NCBI GenBank assembly: GCA_005779305.1
Contig: SXJR01000081.1
Location: forward strand, 1 to 44,218
Reading direction: 5' to 3'
Length of the DNA stretch: 44,218 bases
Source: Myxococcales bacterium
GTDB taxonomy: Bacteria; Myxococcota_A; Polyangia; Haliangiales; Haliangiaceae
In this document: piece by piece, positions 9,758 through 19,832 of the stretch
Layout: each line of letters opens with the position of its first letter
Numbering within the stretch: the stretch's first letter is position 1
Translations under genes and position numbers: made by a program
The notes under the pieces: generated by a model
The model's input: only the letters and a program-made list of their open reading frames with translations
Database searches by the model: none
What the model was told of the DNA's origin: nothing

Positions 9758-11824
9758 TCATGGAACCGTCGGTGTGAACGTGACCACCACCTCCACACCC
9801 GCGTTGCCGACATCGGGGGCGACCCGGGTGCGCGCGCGGCCTACCGCGTCGGCCACGCAGCCCGACAGGCCGGACAGCGCCGACGGCGAGGCCCGCACCG
9901 AGCGCGCCGCCCGGGCGTCGTCGATCTGGAAGCTGACGCGCAGCTCGACCCGCGGCGTCCGCCGGGCCGTGGCTGCCGCGTCGCGGTAACAGGCGCGCAC
10001 CGCCGGCATCACCCGGTCGAGGGCGCGCCGGATCTCGGAGTTCTGGAGCGGTCCCCTCACGTCGATGTTCGTCAGGGAGGCGGACGCGTCGAGTGAGCCG
10101 GTGGGCGCAGCGGCGACCCGTGGCGGCTCGGTCGGCGGGGCCGGCCTGGGCGGAAGGCTGCGCGACAGCTCGGTTCGCGACCGCGCCGCATCGGGCTCGG
10201 GCGCGGCGTCCACGGGCACGCTGGGCGCGGGTTCCGGCTCCATCACCCGATCGACGTCGGTCACCGACACCGCCGGCGAGTCATCCAGGATCTCGCGGCG
10301 ATGCGGCACGGCCTTGCGCGACTCCTCCTCGCGCCGCGACCGCGGCTCGCTCCGCCGGCTCTCGCTCGCCGCCACCGGTTCCACCCCGGCATCCGCTGCG
10401 GTTTCGGCCGCGGTTTCGGCCGCGGTTTCGGCTGCGGTTTCGGTCGCGGTTTCGGCCGCGGTTTCGGCCTCTTCCGCCAGCCGCGGTCTCGGCTCGAACG
10501 CCCCCACAGCCTTGCTGCCGCCCTCTTGCGGCGGCACCTCGAGCACCTGCTCGTCGCTCCGCCGCCACAGGCTCGCGGTGAGGAGCGCCGCCCCCACCAA
10601 CGTCAGTGCCGCGAAGCGGGTGACGCGCTCCCAGCGCGGTCCGCCGGTCAGCCCGAACCGGCGCCCGCCCGCCTCGGCGCCGCCGGCGCTCACCGCCGGC
10701 ACTGGCTTGCTCTCGACGCCCACCAGCACCTCGACGCTCACCGCGCCGCCGCCGTCGCCGAGGTCGCTGTCGGAGTCCCACGAGCTCGGTGGCACCGGCG
10801 GCGAGGGCACCATGGACGCCGTCGCCGCGGTGTCGGCGCGAGGCGAGCCGCCGCCCAGCATGCGCGTCACGTACTCGGCGACCTCGCTCGACGACGCGGC
10901 CAGGCGCTCGCTGCGCACCAGGGCCTCCAGGTCGCGCTGGAGCTCGCGCCCGGTCTGGTAGCGATGGCCGCGATCGCGGCACAGGGCCCGCGCCACGATC
11001 TCGTCGAGCGCCACCGGGCAGCTCGGGCGCTGCCGCGACGGCGGCGGCGCGTCGGCGTGGACGATGCGCTGGAGCGTCACCAGCTCGTTGTCGTGCCCGC
11101 CGTACAGGCGCCGGCCGGTGATGAGCTCGTAGAGCAGGATGCCGATCGAGAAGACGTCGCTGCGGCGATCGAGCGGCTGTCCCCGGCATTGCTCGGGCGA
11201 CATGTACGCCACCTTCCCCTTGAGGGTGCCGGTGCGGGTGCGGTGATCGGCCTGCTGCATCTTGGCCACGCCGAAGTCGGTGACCTTCACCGCGCCATCG
11301 AACGAGACCAGCACGTTCGACAGCGAGACGTCGCGGTGGACGACCTCGAGTGGGCGACCGCCCTCCCCACGCAGGTTGTGGGCGTGGTCGAGCCCGGCGC
11401 ACACCCCGAGCGCGATCGCGATGGCGACGCCGAGCGGCGGCGGCTCGCCCGAGCGCGCCGCCGCCTTCAGCAGATCACGCAGGTCGCCGCCGCGGACATA
11501 CTCCATCGCGTAGTGGTAGTTGCCGGTGTCCTCGCCGATGTCGTGGACCGAGACGATGTTGGGGTGATCGAGGCGTGCGGACAGGCGGGCCTCGTCGAGG
11601 AACATGCGCACGTAGCCGGACTGGACCGCGAAGTGCGGCAGCATGCGTTTGACCACCACCCGCTTCTCGAAGCCGGCGATGCCCTCGGTGCGGGCCAGGT
11701 AGATCTCGGCCATGCCGCCCACCGAGAGCAGCCGGATGAGCTCGTGCCGGCCCAGCATGGTGCCGGCCGGCAGCAGCCCGTTACACCGACCACTACGCCC
11801 GGCGTCGAGTGCCTCCATCGTCAT
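9758..11824 (-). CDS. Membrane Ser/Thr protein kinase with AgmX/PglI-like C-terminal domain
   Basis: 688 residues. The N-terminal Hanks-type kinase domain (about 27-300) has a Gly-rich loop (SVGGMAEIYLA), β3 K59, αC E78, catalytic loop HRDVSLSN (D165, N170) and DFG (D183), so it should be active; Ser at the usual Lys of HRDxKxxN is common in related kinases. One transmembrane segment follows (FAALTLVGAALLTASLW), then a low-complexity ETAA-repeat linker. The C-terminal region (GPLQNSEIRRALDRVMPAVRACY...GCVADAV) matches the AgmX/PglI or TonB-like C-terminal pattern with its conserved cysteine pair. Topology: kinase in the cytoplasm, AgmX-like domain in the periplasm. Confidence 0.93.
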   Translation of the reverse strand: MTMEALDAGRSGRCNGLLPAGTMLGRHELIRLLSVGGMAEIYLARTEGIAGFEKRVVVKRMLPHFAVQSGYVRMFLDEARLSARLDHPNIVSVHDIGEDTGNYHYAMEYVRGGDLRDLLKAAARSGEPPPLGVAIAIALGVCAGLDHAHNLRGEGGRPLEVVHRDVSLSNVLVSFDGAVKVTDFGVAKMQQADHRTRTGTLKGKVAYMSPEQCRGQPLDRRSDVFSIGILLYELITGRRLYGGHDNELVTLQRIVHADAPPPSRQRPSCPVALDEIVARALCRDRGHRYQTGRELQRDLEALVRSERLAASSSEVAEYVTRMLGGGSPRADTAATASMVPSPPVPPSSWDSDSDLGDGGGAVSVEVLVGVESKPVPAVSAGGAEAGGRRFGLTGGPRWERVTRFAALTLVGAALLTASLWRRSDEQVLEVPPQEGGSKAVGAFEPRPRLAEEAETAAETATETAAETAAETAAETAADAGVEPVAASESRRSEPRSRREEESRKAVPHRREILDDSPAVSVTDVDRVMEPEPAPSVPVDAAPEPDAARSRTELSRSLPPRPAPPTEPPRVAAAPTGSLDASASLTNIDVRGPLQNSEIRRALDRVMPAVRACYRDAAATARRTPRVELRVSFQIDDARAARSVRASPSALSGLSGCVADAVGRARTRVAPDVGNAGVEVVVTFTPTVP
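10398..10469 (-). repeat. In-frame 12-base tandem repeat (ETAA units) in the kinase linker
   Basis: Six 12-base units reading GCGGTTTCGGCC on the plus strand with single-base variants lie in frame within the kinase gene. They encode ETAA/ETAT repeats in the periplasmic linker. The unit is a multiple of three, so copy-number change would lengthen or shorten the linker without a frameshift. Confidence 0.9.
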
Positions 11825-12010
11825 CGCTTCTCGCCGATCGACGCCAACAGATCAAGATCGCGCTCGTCGGTGAGACGCTTCACTCTCTCGCGAGACCTAC
11901 GATGGTGTCGGCAGTTGTCTCTGTCGGCGACACCGACGCACGCTGGCTCACGAATGTGCGGGCCTACGGATCGTCCGGAACCCGGACACCCGCTCACACC
12001 CCGGCGGTGA

Positions 12011-13477
12011 TCAGCTGGCGCGCCGTCGTTCGCTGGCGTCGGTGACGATGTCGAGGGCCCGTCGCTGACGGCCGGCGCGCGATCCGAAGGTGTCGGGCAG
12101 CACCACCTGTGAGCGGTGGAGCATGGGCACGAACTCGGGCAACACGTCCGACGACGGGCTGATGATGATCCCGTACAGGAACGCGTGCTGGGCCAGGCCG
12201 GCGATCATCTCGGGCGGCACGTGACACTGACCGTGGGTCACGATGTACAGCACCACCCGGCGGCGCAACTCGCGGTGCTGGCGCTGGATCTCGAGGGCCA
12301 GCTGACGAAAAACCTTGCCGTAGTTGCGGCCGCGCTCGCTGCGGAACGAGAGCAGGTACGGCACCGGCACCTGGCCCGAGCGCGTCACCTTGATGGTCTC
12401 GTGCAGGCGGGAGTCGAAGAAGCGCAGCCAGACCTCGTCGCCCTGGAGCGACAGCTTCTTGAGCAGGGCCAGCACCAGGCCACGCGCGAACACCTGGCGC
12501 TGACCGCGCATCGACGCCGAGGAGTCGACCAGGATGTACTGGAGCCGGCGCTCGTCCTCGCGCTCGCGCTCGCGGCCGTAGTAGAGCAGCTCCTGGTCGA
12601 CGACCTTCTGCTCGAAGATCTCGCGATCGTAGGCCAGCTCCGAGAGCACCAACGAGTCGACGTTGCCCCGGCGTTCGATCGAGGCGTAGCCGTCGACGGC
12701 GTAGGTCTGGACCCCCGAGGCGCGCCGGGTCTCGAGCACGCTGGGCAGCAGGTCGAGGGAGAAGCTGGCCACGTCGTGGGCCTCGGGCGAGCCCAGCGCG
12801 GTGAACAGATCGACCAGGTCGATGGCGCCTCCAAGAGCCTCGGAGCCGGCGCCGCCGTCCTCCTTGAACATGCCCATGAGGCGGACGGTGTCGAGATCGA
12901 CCAGCTCGACCGAGGTGTAGATGTGGAGCGCGTGATCGCGCAGGTGGGCGAGCAAGCCCCACAGCGGACGCGGATCGAAGTCGCGGAAGTGGCTGGCTGG
13001 ATCGATGTCGAGGTAGAGGCCGAGATCGAGCGGCAGCGCCTCGGCGCCCGCGCCCTTGCCGCGCTCGCGCCAGCGGTTGTAGGCGTCGGCCAGGATGCGG
13101 GTGAGCAGGACCGCGACCATCTCGTCGCGGAGACGCATCCCGGCCAGCTTCTCCACCACCTCCGAGGTCGACACGTTGGTGACCAGGCGGCGGTACTCGT
13201 CGAGGAGGGTCTTGGCCGTGGGCGGCGGCTGGATCTGGGCCAGCTGATCGTCGCGCTGGCGGATCGTCCACCCGCCGGCGCCGCGTGGGACGGTGAGCAG
13301 GACGCCGAGGTCGTGGACCACGAACAGCGGCAGGTGGATGCCCAGGCGGGCAATGGCGTTGGACCACGCCGAGGCCCGCACCATGGCCATGGGGTTGTCG
13401 ACGCGCACGCACGACAGGGCCATGGTGCCGACCTCGCGGGCCAGGTGGCTGCGGCGGCGATCGGCGGGGATGGGCAT
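12011..13477 (-). CDS. von Willebrand factor A (vWA) domain protein of a MoxR/vWA system
   Basis: A 488-residue, signal-less protein. The C-terminal third is a vWA domain whose MIDAS begins ILVDSSASM, giving D318-x-S320-x-S322, with the following helix RGQRQVFARGLVLALLKKL. The N-terminal two thirds are helical and unrecognised. vWA proteins of this kind act as metal-dependent adaptors presenting substrates to MoxR AAA+ ATPases, one of which lies upstream on the same strand. A 239-base gap containing three strong hairpins separates it from the receiver-domain gene, so it may be in the same transcript but at a different level. Confidence 0.88.
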   Translation of the reverse strand: MPIPADRRRSHLAREVGTMALSCVRVDNPMAMVRASAWSNAIARLGIHLPLFVVHDLGVLLTVPRGAGGWTIRQRDDQLAQIQPPPTAKTLLDEYRRLVTNVSTSEVVEKLAGMRLRDEMVAVLLTRILADAYNRWRERGKGAGAEALPLDLGLYLDIDPASHFRDFDPRPLWGLLAHLRDHALHIYTSVELVDLDTVRLMGMFKEDGGAGSEALGGAIDLVDLFTALGSPEAHDVASFSLDLLPSVLETRRASGVQTYAVDGYASIERRGNVDSLVLSELAYDREIFEQKVVDQELLYYGREREREDERRLQYILVDSSASMRGQRQVFARGLVLALLKKLSLQGDEVWLRFFDSRLHETIKVTRSGQVPVPYLLSFRSERGRNYGKVFRQLALEIQRQHRELRRRVVLYIVTHGQCHVPPEMIAGLAQHAFLYGIIISPSSDVLPEFVPMLHRSQVVLPDTFGSRAGRQRRALDIVTDASERRRAS

Positions 13478-13569
13478 CGTCAGGTACCGGCCGCGGGGCT
13501 AGCGCGCGTTCCACATGAGGTGATCCGGGCGTGCAACTGCCGTCGCCCGGCGGAGCGAGAGTGGAGGTC

Positions 13570-13679
13570 TGGGGGACGTGATCGTCCCCCATCTGAGGAC
13601 GCGAAGCGTCCGGATGAGGCTGATGCGCCGACACGCAGCGATCGAACCGCCACCCATGCGCCGCGACTGGCGCGGCGCA
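13570..13679. other. Three successive perfect hairpins between the receiver and vWA genes
   Basis: Within the gap at 13478-13716 there are three inverted repeats: TGGGGGACG/CGTCCCCCA with loop TGAT (13570-13591); GGACGC/GCGTCC with loop GAA (13597-13611); and TGCGCCGCG/CGCGGCGCA with a five-base loop (13657-13679). None is followed by a T-run on either strand. They could act as an operon attenuator, an RNA-processing site or a transcript-stability element. Confidence 0.65.
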
Positions 13680-13716
13680 GATGGTCCGATGAGGTTCAGC
13701 TCAAGTGGGAGGCGCA

Positions 13717-14115
13717 TTAGCGACGCTGCAGGTGGCGGGCCCCGAGGTGGACCAGGTAGCTGCGCAGGTGGGCCTTGCTGTTGAGCGCGTCGTCGGCGCC
13801 GGCGCCCTTGATGGCGGCGTTGGCGGCGGGGTCGCTGGAGATGGCGACGATGCGGCCGAGGAAGCCGGCGGCGCGGACCTCGCGGGTCACGAGCTGGCCG
13901 TTCTTGCGGCCGGGGCCGAGGGCGAAGTCCATGAACACCACGTCGAAGCCCTTGCTCGTGCACAGGCCGGCGGCGTCGTCGGCGTGGGGAAAGACCTCGA
14001 CGTCGAGGCCGGGGATATGGAAGCGCTCGCCGCGGGCCGCGACCACGTCGTCGAAGATCGCCACCCGCAGGGGCGGCGCCGATGACGACAGGCCGGGATC
14101 GGTGGCGGGGGTCAT
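13717..14115 (-). CDS. Stand-alone response-regulator receiver domain
   Basis: 132 residues comprising only a CheY-like receiver. The acidic pair is D22-D23 (AIFDDV), the phosphoacceptor D63 (VVFMDFALG), the switch Ser about 93-94 (AISSD) and the conserved Lys K114 (NSKAHL). All key residues for phosphorylation are present and there is no output domain. The gene starts three bases after the MoxR stop codon, so it is co-transcribed with the MoxR ATPase. No histidine kinase is visible in the window. It probably acts by protein-protein contact, perhaps gating the MoxR/vWA machinery. Confidence 0.88.
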   Translation of the reverse strand: MTPATDPGLSSSAPPLRVAIFDDVVAARGERFHIPGLDVEVFPHADDAAGLCTSKGFDVVFMDFALGPGRKNGQLVTREVRAAGFLGRIVAISSDPAANAAIKGAGADDALNSKAHLRSYLVHLGARHLQRR

Positions 14116-14118
14116 GGG

Positions 14119-15327
<1,209 letters not shown>

Positions 15328-15357
15328 GAGAGGGTGCGCTGCGGCTCGCGCAGCATA

Positions 15358-16560
15358 TCAGGTCGGGCCCGGCGTCGGCGTCGAGGCCGGCGCTTCGGCG
15401 AGGGGCGTCCGATCGGGCGCCGGCCCGAGGTGACGAGCCAGCCGCGCCACCAGGCTGTCGACGAGCGGCTGGCCGAGCAGATCGACGGCCTGGGCCTTGA
15501 AAGCCAGCCATCGCCGCTGCCACGGCGCCTCGTGGGCGAGTCCCGGCGGGTCCGACAGCACCGGCGCGACCCGCTCGAGCGCGACCGGTAGCGCGAAGAA
15601 CGTGGCCAGCCCGCGCGGCCGTCCGGCGCCCGGGCCCCCGCCGAGGACCGCCGAGAGCAGCGGGCTCTTGGCCGACGGCGACGTGAGGTGCGCCTCGGCC
15701 ATGGCCAGGAGCGCGGCGACGTGGGCGAGAAACGCCGCGACGGCGCGGACGTCGGCCGCGGGCGGCGTCCGCTCGAGCATCTGCTCGAAGGCGGCGGCCA
15801 GACGGGCCGGCGCCGCCACCTGGGCCCGCGGCTCGTCGGGGCGGACGGCGGCGTAGGCAACGGCGCGGGCGACCTCGGCGTCGCGCAGGAGGAAGACCGC
15901 GTCCTCCCAGTGCAGCGGCGGCGCCGACGGACTTACGCCGAGGAGCTGGGTGAGCGGCGTGCGGCGCAGGAGCGCCGCCATCACCGGCGCGACCTCGGGC
16001 GAGGCCAGGAGCTCGTCGAAGCCGGCGCGGGTCACCTCCTCGCGCACGCGGCGCACACCCTTCCACGCGGTGAGCCGCGCCGACGGCTTCTGGCCGAGAA
16101 ATCGCGCGCGACCGGTCCACCACGACACGGTCACGTCGGCGCGGCCGAGATCGAGCAGGTTGTGGAGGAGCGCGTGACGGGCCAGGACGCGGGTGCGATC
16201 GCGCGAGATCGGCTGCGACACCATCCGCAACGCCGTGGATGCGATCTTGCGACGCATGGCGTCGGTGACCAGGGAACCGTCGGCGTCGGGGTGGGCCAGC
16301 ACCAGCGCGTTGTGGAGGCCGACCGCGAGCGCCAGCTCGTCGGCGTCGAGCACCAGCGCCGGGGGCCGCGCCACCAGCTCGGCCAGCACGTCGGTGCGGG
16401 CCTCGTCGACGGCGACCAGGGCCACGGTGGCGTTGGCGAGATCCAACTCGAAGCGGCCGAGGTCGGCGCTGGTCAGCGGCCGGTTGACGTGGGCCTCGCC
16501 GCCCACGACGAAGGGCAGGACGAAGCGCTCGAGGAAGGTGGCGACGTCGGGGCGAGCCAC
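15358..16560 (-). CDS. Unrecognised helical protein of the MoxR/vWA operon
   Basis: 400 residues with no signal peptide or membrane segment and no motif I recognise. It is Ala/Leu/Arg-rich and mostly helical in appearance, with a conserved-looking WW pair (TVSWWTGRARFLGQKP) and a Pro/Thr-rich tail (PASTPTPGPT). It starts three bases after the stop of the 509-residue gene and ends 30 bases before the MoxR gene, so it belongs to the same transcript. By context it could be a bpX/VMAP-like third component of a MoxR-vWA system, but nothing in the sequence shows that directly. Confidence 0.8.
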   Translation of the reverse strand: MARPDVATFLERFVLPFVVGGEAHVNRPLTSADLGRFELDLANATVALVAVDEARTDVLAELVARPPALVLDADELALAVGLHNALVLAHPDADGSLVTDAMRRKIASTALRMVSQPISRDRTRVLARHALLHNLLDLGRADVTVSWWTGRARFLGQKPSARLTAWKGVRRVREEVTRAGFDELLASPEVAPVMAALLRRTPLTQLLGVSPSAPPLHWEDAVFLLRDAEVARAVAYAAVRPDEPRAQVAAPARLAAAFEQMLERTPPAADVRAVAAFLAHVAALLAMAEAHLTSPSAKSPLLSAVLGGGPGAGRPRGLATFFALPVALERVAPVLSDPPGLAHEAPWQRRWLAFKAQAVDLLGQPLVDSLVARLARHLGPAPDRTPLAEAPASTPTPGPT

Positions 16561-16563
16561 GGG

Positions 16564-18093
16564 TTACTCGCCGAGGAGTTTCTGCTCGGGCTCGGGGAAG
16601 CCCCATAGCGCGAACCGGCCCAGCGGGTCGTTGACCACGGTGGGATCGCCGGACGGATCGAGCGCCACGTTGCGGATCTCGACGGTGTGTGACTCGAGGC
16701 GGGCCACGCTGCGCCGCTCGAGCGGCGCGAGCTTGGACTCGGGCAGCTGGAAGGGCGCAGCGTCGGGCGTGAACACGGTGAGCACGCCCAAGCCGTGGCC
16801 GAGCGCACCGGCCAGCACCTCGGGCGACACCCGCGGCACGACCTCCATGCCGATCGGCACCATGATGCCGGGCGCCAGCTCGGTGAGCAGCATGCCCAGC
16901 GGGATCACGTCGAGGTCGTGGCTGGCGACGACGACGATGCCGCGATCGGTGACGGCGACGCGCAGGCCGCGCAGCGCTGCCGGCGGCAAGAGGTAGACCA
17001 GGCGCTTGAACTGCGCGGTCTGGGCCAGCGGCACCAGGGTGGCCGAGACCCGGCGGGCGAGGCCCGACGCCGGCGCCAGGCGCAGCGCGACCGCGACCGG
17101 ATCGGGCCCGCTGACCTCGCCCGTGCGCGGCTCGCGCACACCCTCGAGCTCGAGATCGATGCGGGTCAGGTCGGCGAGGCGCGACAGCTCGAGCGGACCG
17201 GCGAGGAGGTCGACGCGGTCGCCGGGCCAGAACACGTGGTAGGTGTCGGCCGGCAGGAGCGACGCCACCGAGGCCAGCTCGACCGGATGGGCCCAGCCGA
17301 CGGCGACGGCGACGTTCTCGGACACCGGGCGGAACACGTCGATGCCGGGGGTGCCGAGGAACAGCTCGAGGATGCGCTCGGGGAGGCTGCGCACCCGCAT
17401 GAGCAGGTAGCTGGGATCGACACCGAATCCGGCGCTGCCGTCGCTGGCGGCTTTGTTGTTGCGCGGCGCGACCAGGCCGACCTCGCCGTCGCAGCGATTG
17501 CGCCACAGGTAGCGGATCACGCCGTCGCCGAGGCCGCGGGCCACGGCCAGCACCAGATCGGCGCGATCTTCGGCGGCCAGCCGCTGCGCGCCGGGGACGC
17601 GGCGGAGCGAGAGCCGGAACAGGAGCCGCGACAGCGAGATGTCACCCTCGCGAGCGTAGGTCTGGGTGAAGTCGTCGCCGTGCACCATCAGCTCGGCACC
17701 GCCGGGGAGCGCGCCGATCTCGACGGCGTCGTAGCCGTAGGGAGAGCGGTCGTCGCGGTACTTCACGAAGTGCTTGGCGGTGCCGGTGTAGATCGAGCCG
17801 CCGACCAGGCGGGCCAGGCGGGCGGCGCGATCGGCGGCGTACGACGACACCGCCGGGATACGCAGGATCATCTCGCGGCTCATCAGCGGCGTGCGCACCC
17901 GGGTGATCTCGAGGCCGGCGACCAGCTCGTCGAGCGAGGCCTCGTGCGAGTAGAGGCGCAACCACGACACCACGCCCTCGAGGGTCGGGAACACGATCAC
18001 CAGGTAGCGGCCAAGGACCACGCCGCGCGGATCGGGCGCGACACCCGGGGTCATGAAGCGCGCCTGACCGTGCGCGACGTGCTCGAGCGCCAT
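16564..18093 (-). CDS. Unrecognised first protein of the MoxR/vWA operon
   Basis: 509 residues, cytoplasmic by the lack of signal or membrane segments. Strand-rich segments alternate with Leu-rich helices (GRYLVIVFPTLEGVVSWLRLY, DAVEIGALPGGAELMVHG, RVAVTDRGIVVVASHDLDVI, VEIRNVALDPSGDPTVVND). No catalytic motif is evident. It leads the unit that continues with the 400-residue protein, MoxR and the receiver, and is divergent from a lipoprotein gene. Published MoxR-vWA-beta-propeller (bpX) ternary systems have large strand-rich partners in this position, but I could not identify propeller blades by eye. The ATG at 18093 is nine bases after TAAGTT. Confidence 0.8.
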   Translation of the reverse strand: MALEHVAHGQARFMTPGVAPDPRGVVLGRYLVIVFPTLEGVVSWLRLYSHEASLDELVAGLEITRVRTPLMSREMILRIPAVSSYAADRAARLARLVGGSIYTGTAKHFVKYRDDRSPYGYDAVEIGALPGGAELMVHGDDFTQTYAREGDISLSRLLFRLSLRRVPGAQRLAAEDRADLVLAVARGLGDGVIRYLWRNRCDGEVGLVAPRNNKAASDGSAGFGVDPSYLLMRVRSLPERILELFLGTPGIDVFRPVSENVAVAVGWAHPVELASVASLLPADTYHVFWPGDRVDLLAGPLELSRLADLTRIDLELEGVREPRTGEVSGPDPVAVALRLAPASGLARRVSATLVPLAQTAQFKRLVYLLPPAALRGLRVAVTDRGIVVVASHDLDVIPLGMLLTELAPGIMVPIGMEVVPRVSPEVLAGALGHGLGVLTVFTPDAAPFQLPESKLAPLERRSVARLESHTVEIRNVALDPSGDPTVVNDPLGRFALWGFPEPEQKLLGE

Positions 18094-18102
18094 CCGTCGA
18101 CG

Positions 18103-18146
18103 AACTTACCGCGGAATGCCCCGATCGGGCGCGGCGTTGGTAGATT
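18103..18146. promoter_or_regulatory. Divergent promoter region between the MoxR operon and a lipoprotein gene
   Basis: The 61-base divergent gap has TAAGTT on the minus strand (18103-18108), nine bases from the ATG at 18093. It also has TAGATT on the plus strand (18141-18146), eight bases from the ATG at 18155. Both spacings predict transcripts with almost no 5' leader. Consensus -35 boxes are not evident. Confidence 0.5.
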
Positions 18147-18154
18147 CACACGCC

Positions 18155-19675
18155 ATGAAACGCGCACTCTTCCTCGCCGCACTGGCGCTCGCCGGTTGCG
18201 GCGGCGACAAGAAGTCCGACGGATCCGGCTCGGGCACCGGGACCGGCACCGGCTCGTCCGCGCTCCCTGCCCTCACCGCTCGCCCGCTCGGGGTCGAGGC
18301 GGTGAAGACCATGAACTACGTCTACGGCAACGGCGCCAAGGAGTACGAGAAGGTGCTCAAGGCCTACAAGGCGCAGCCGCGCGACTGGGCCGCGGTGCGG
18401 GCCGCGTGCGAGGAGACGATCAAGAAGGACGCCCACCACCTCGACGCGCACTGGGTGCTCGGCGAGGCCCTGGCCCAGGCCGGCGAGCACGCCGGCGCCG
18501 TCGACGAGCTGGGCGCGGCGCTGGCCGGCGACTGGTTGCGCTGGGGGCCTGGGCTCGAGAAAGACGCCGAGCTGTCTGCGCTGCTCGCCACCCCGCACGG
18601 CAAGGCCCTGATCGAGCTGAACACGCGGATGAAGGCCGAGTTCTCGGCCAAGGTCACCGCCGGGCCCCTGCTGCTGGCCCGGCGCAGCACCTTCAAGATG
18701 CCCGGCGTCGGCACCAACGCGGGCTCGACGCGCGGCGAGCTCTACGCCTACGACGGCGAGGCCAAGCGCTACCTGCGGATCACCGACACCGGCCACGAGC
18801 TGGCCGGCTGGGTGCGCTCCCCGGCGGGCGACGAGATCCTGCTCACCGGCTTCGACAAGGTCGAGATGCCGGATCCCAAGAAGGCCAAGGACGCGCCGCC
18901 GCTGCTTGCGCGCTCGTGGGTGACGACGTTCTCGCTCAAGGACCTGACCGACACCAGCGCGCTGGCCAACGTCGGGAAGGCCCGTCTGGTAAGCGCGGGC
19001 TACGGCCCCGGCGATCAGATCGTCGTGACCACCGCGCCGGCGAGCGGACGCTGGGGCACTGGCACGGTGACCACGTACGTGGTGGACCGCGGCAGCGGCA
19101 AGCTGGCCAAGACCACCGGCGTGGCCATCGAGGGCACGCACGTGCAGATGACCTTCGACGAGGTCCGCGTCGTCGGGGCAAGCGCCACGTCGATGCCGGC
19201 CGAGCTGGCCCCCGATCTGGTGTCCAGGCTGACCCCGATCCAGAAGGACGCCGCCGGCCAGCCGCTCCTGTCGCTGGCGATGCTCTCGCCCGGCAAGGGC
19301 CGGCTCGCCTTCGCGACCGCGACCGATCCGTGCAACGACGCCGACGACGCCGCCAAGCCGAGCCTGTATGTCGCCGACGCCAAGACCGGCGCGTTCAAGC
19401 ACGTGCTGACCGCATCCTCGCGCTTCGCCGGCGCGTGGATCGACGACGACAAGCTGATCTACGAGGACGGTAGCGGCGGCCTCCGCATCTACGACGCCGC
19501 CGCCCTGCGCGAGACCGCCAAGATCTCCGAGAAGGCCGGCATGGCGCTGTGGGCGCTGTCGCCGACCTCTGGACCGCTCTGCCGCAAGGAGCCGATCGCG
19601 GACACGGTCGAGCCCGACGACGGCAGCGACACCCTCCCGCCCGAAGAGGGCTCCCCGGCCACGACGCCGCAGTGA
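18155..19675 (+). CDS. Predicted lipoprotein with TPR-like N-terminus and propeller-like body
   Basis: 506 residues from the ATG at 18155, which begins MKRALFLAALALAGCGGDKK (lipobox LAGC) and a Gly/Ser/Thr linker. Residues about 60-150 resemble a tetratricopeptide stretch (HHLDAHWVLGEALAQAGEHAGAVDELGAAL). The body has repeated strand motifs typical of periplasmic propellers related to TolB/PD40 (GELYAYDGEAKRYLRITDTGHEL, SPAGDEILLTGF, SPGKGRLAFATATDPC, YVADAKTGAFKHVL). The acidic tail is unstructured. Function unknown; it is divergent from the MoxR operon. Confidence 0.85.
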   Translation: MKRALFLAALALAGCGGDKKSDGSGSGTGTGTGSSALPALTARPLGVEAVKTMNYVYGNGAKEYEKVLKAYKAQPRDWAAVRAACEETIKKDAHHLDAHWVLGEALAQAGEHAGAVDELGAALAGDWLRWGPGLEKDAELSALLATPHGKALIELNTRMKAEFSAKVTAGPLLLARRSTFKMPGVGTNAGSTRGELYAYDGEAKRYLRITDTGHELAGWVRSPAGDEILLTGFDKVEMPDPKKAKDAPPLLARSWVTTFSLKDLTDTSALANVGKARLVSAGYGPGDQIVVTTAPASGRWGTGTVTTYVVDRGSGKLAKTTGVAIEGTHVQMTFDEVRVVGASATSMPAELAPDLVSRLTPIQKDAAGQPLLSLAMLSPGKGRLAFATATDPCNDADDAAKPSLYVADAKTGAFKHVLTASSRFAGAWIDDDKLIYEDGSGGLRIYDAAALRETAKISEKAGMALWALSPTSGPLCRKEPIADTVEPDDGSDTLPPEEGSPATTPQ

Positions 19676-19700
19676 CGCGGCCGGAAGCGACGCGCGGCGG

Positions 19701-19742
19701 GCAGCGGGTTGCGGGCAGCGGGTTGCGGGCAGCGGGTTGCGG
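19701..19742 (+). repeat. Three perfect 14-base tandem repeats with G-quadruplex pattern
   Basis: Three copies of GCAGCGGGTTGCGG abut one another 25 bases after the lipoprotein stop codon. GGG tracts recur every seven bases, a quadruplex-capable arrangement in the plus-strand RNA. Confidence 0.9.
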
Positions 19743-19773
19743 GTATGGATGCGTGAATGTGCGGATGGAACCC

Positions 19774-19822
19774 GCCGTCCTGAGCGACGTGCGAGCGCCA
19801 GCGAGCACGAGTCGAAGGACGC
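19774..19822 (+). repeat. Dispersed 48-base repeat, copy A
   Basis: This 49-base element opens GCCGTCCTGAGCGA and closes CGAGTCGAAGGACGC. It aligns at about 45 of 49 positions with the reverse complement of copy B at 20466-20513. It ends 23 bases before the next gene's ATG. Related copies lie at 20553-20598 and 29253-29342. Confidence 0.85.
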
Positions 19823-19832
19823 ATTGCGGTGA

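Noticed and set aside
10398-10469. CRISPR-like array
   Set aside because: Contiguous 12-base units without spacers, in frame inside a kinase gene.
9758-11824. Kinase as an inactive pseudokinase because HRDVSLSN lacks the usual lysine
   Set aside because: Catalytic Asp, Asn, DFG and the β3 Lys are all present, and Ser at this position is frequent in related bacterial kinases.
16795-19473. An 892-codon plus-strand open frame opposite the MoxR operon's first gene and over the lipoprotein
   Set aside because: Low-complexity translation and overlap with better-supported genes; GC artefact.
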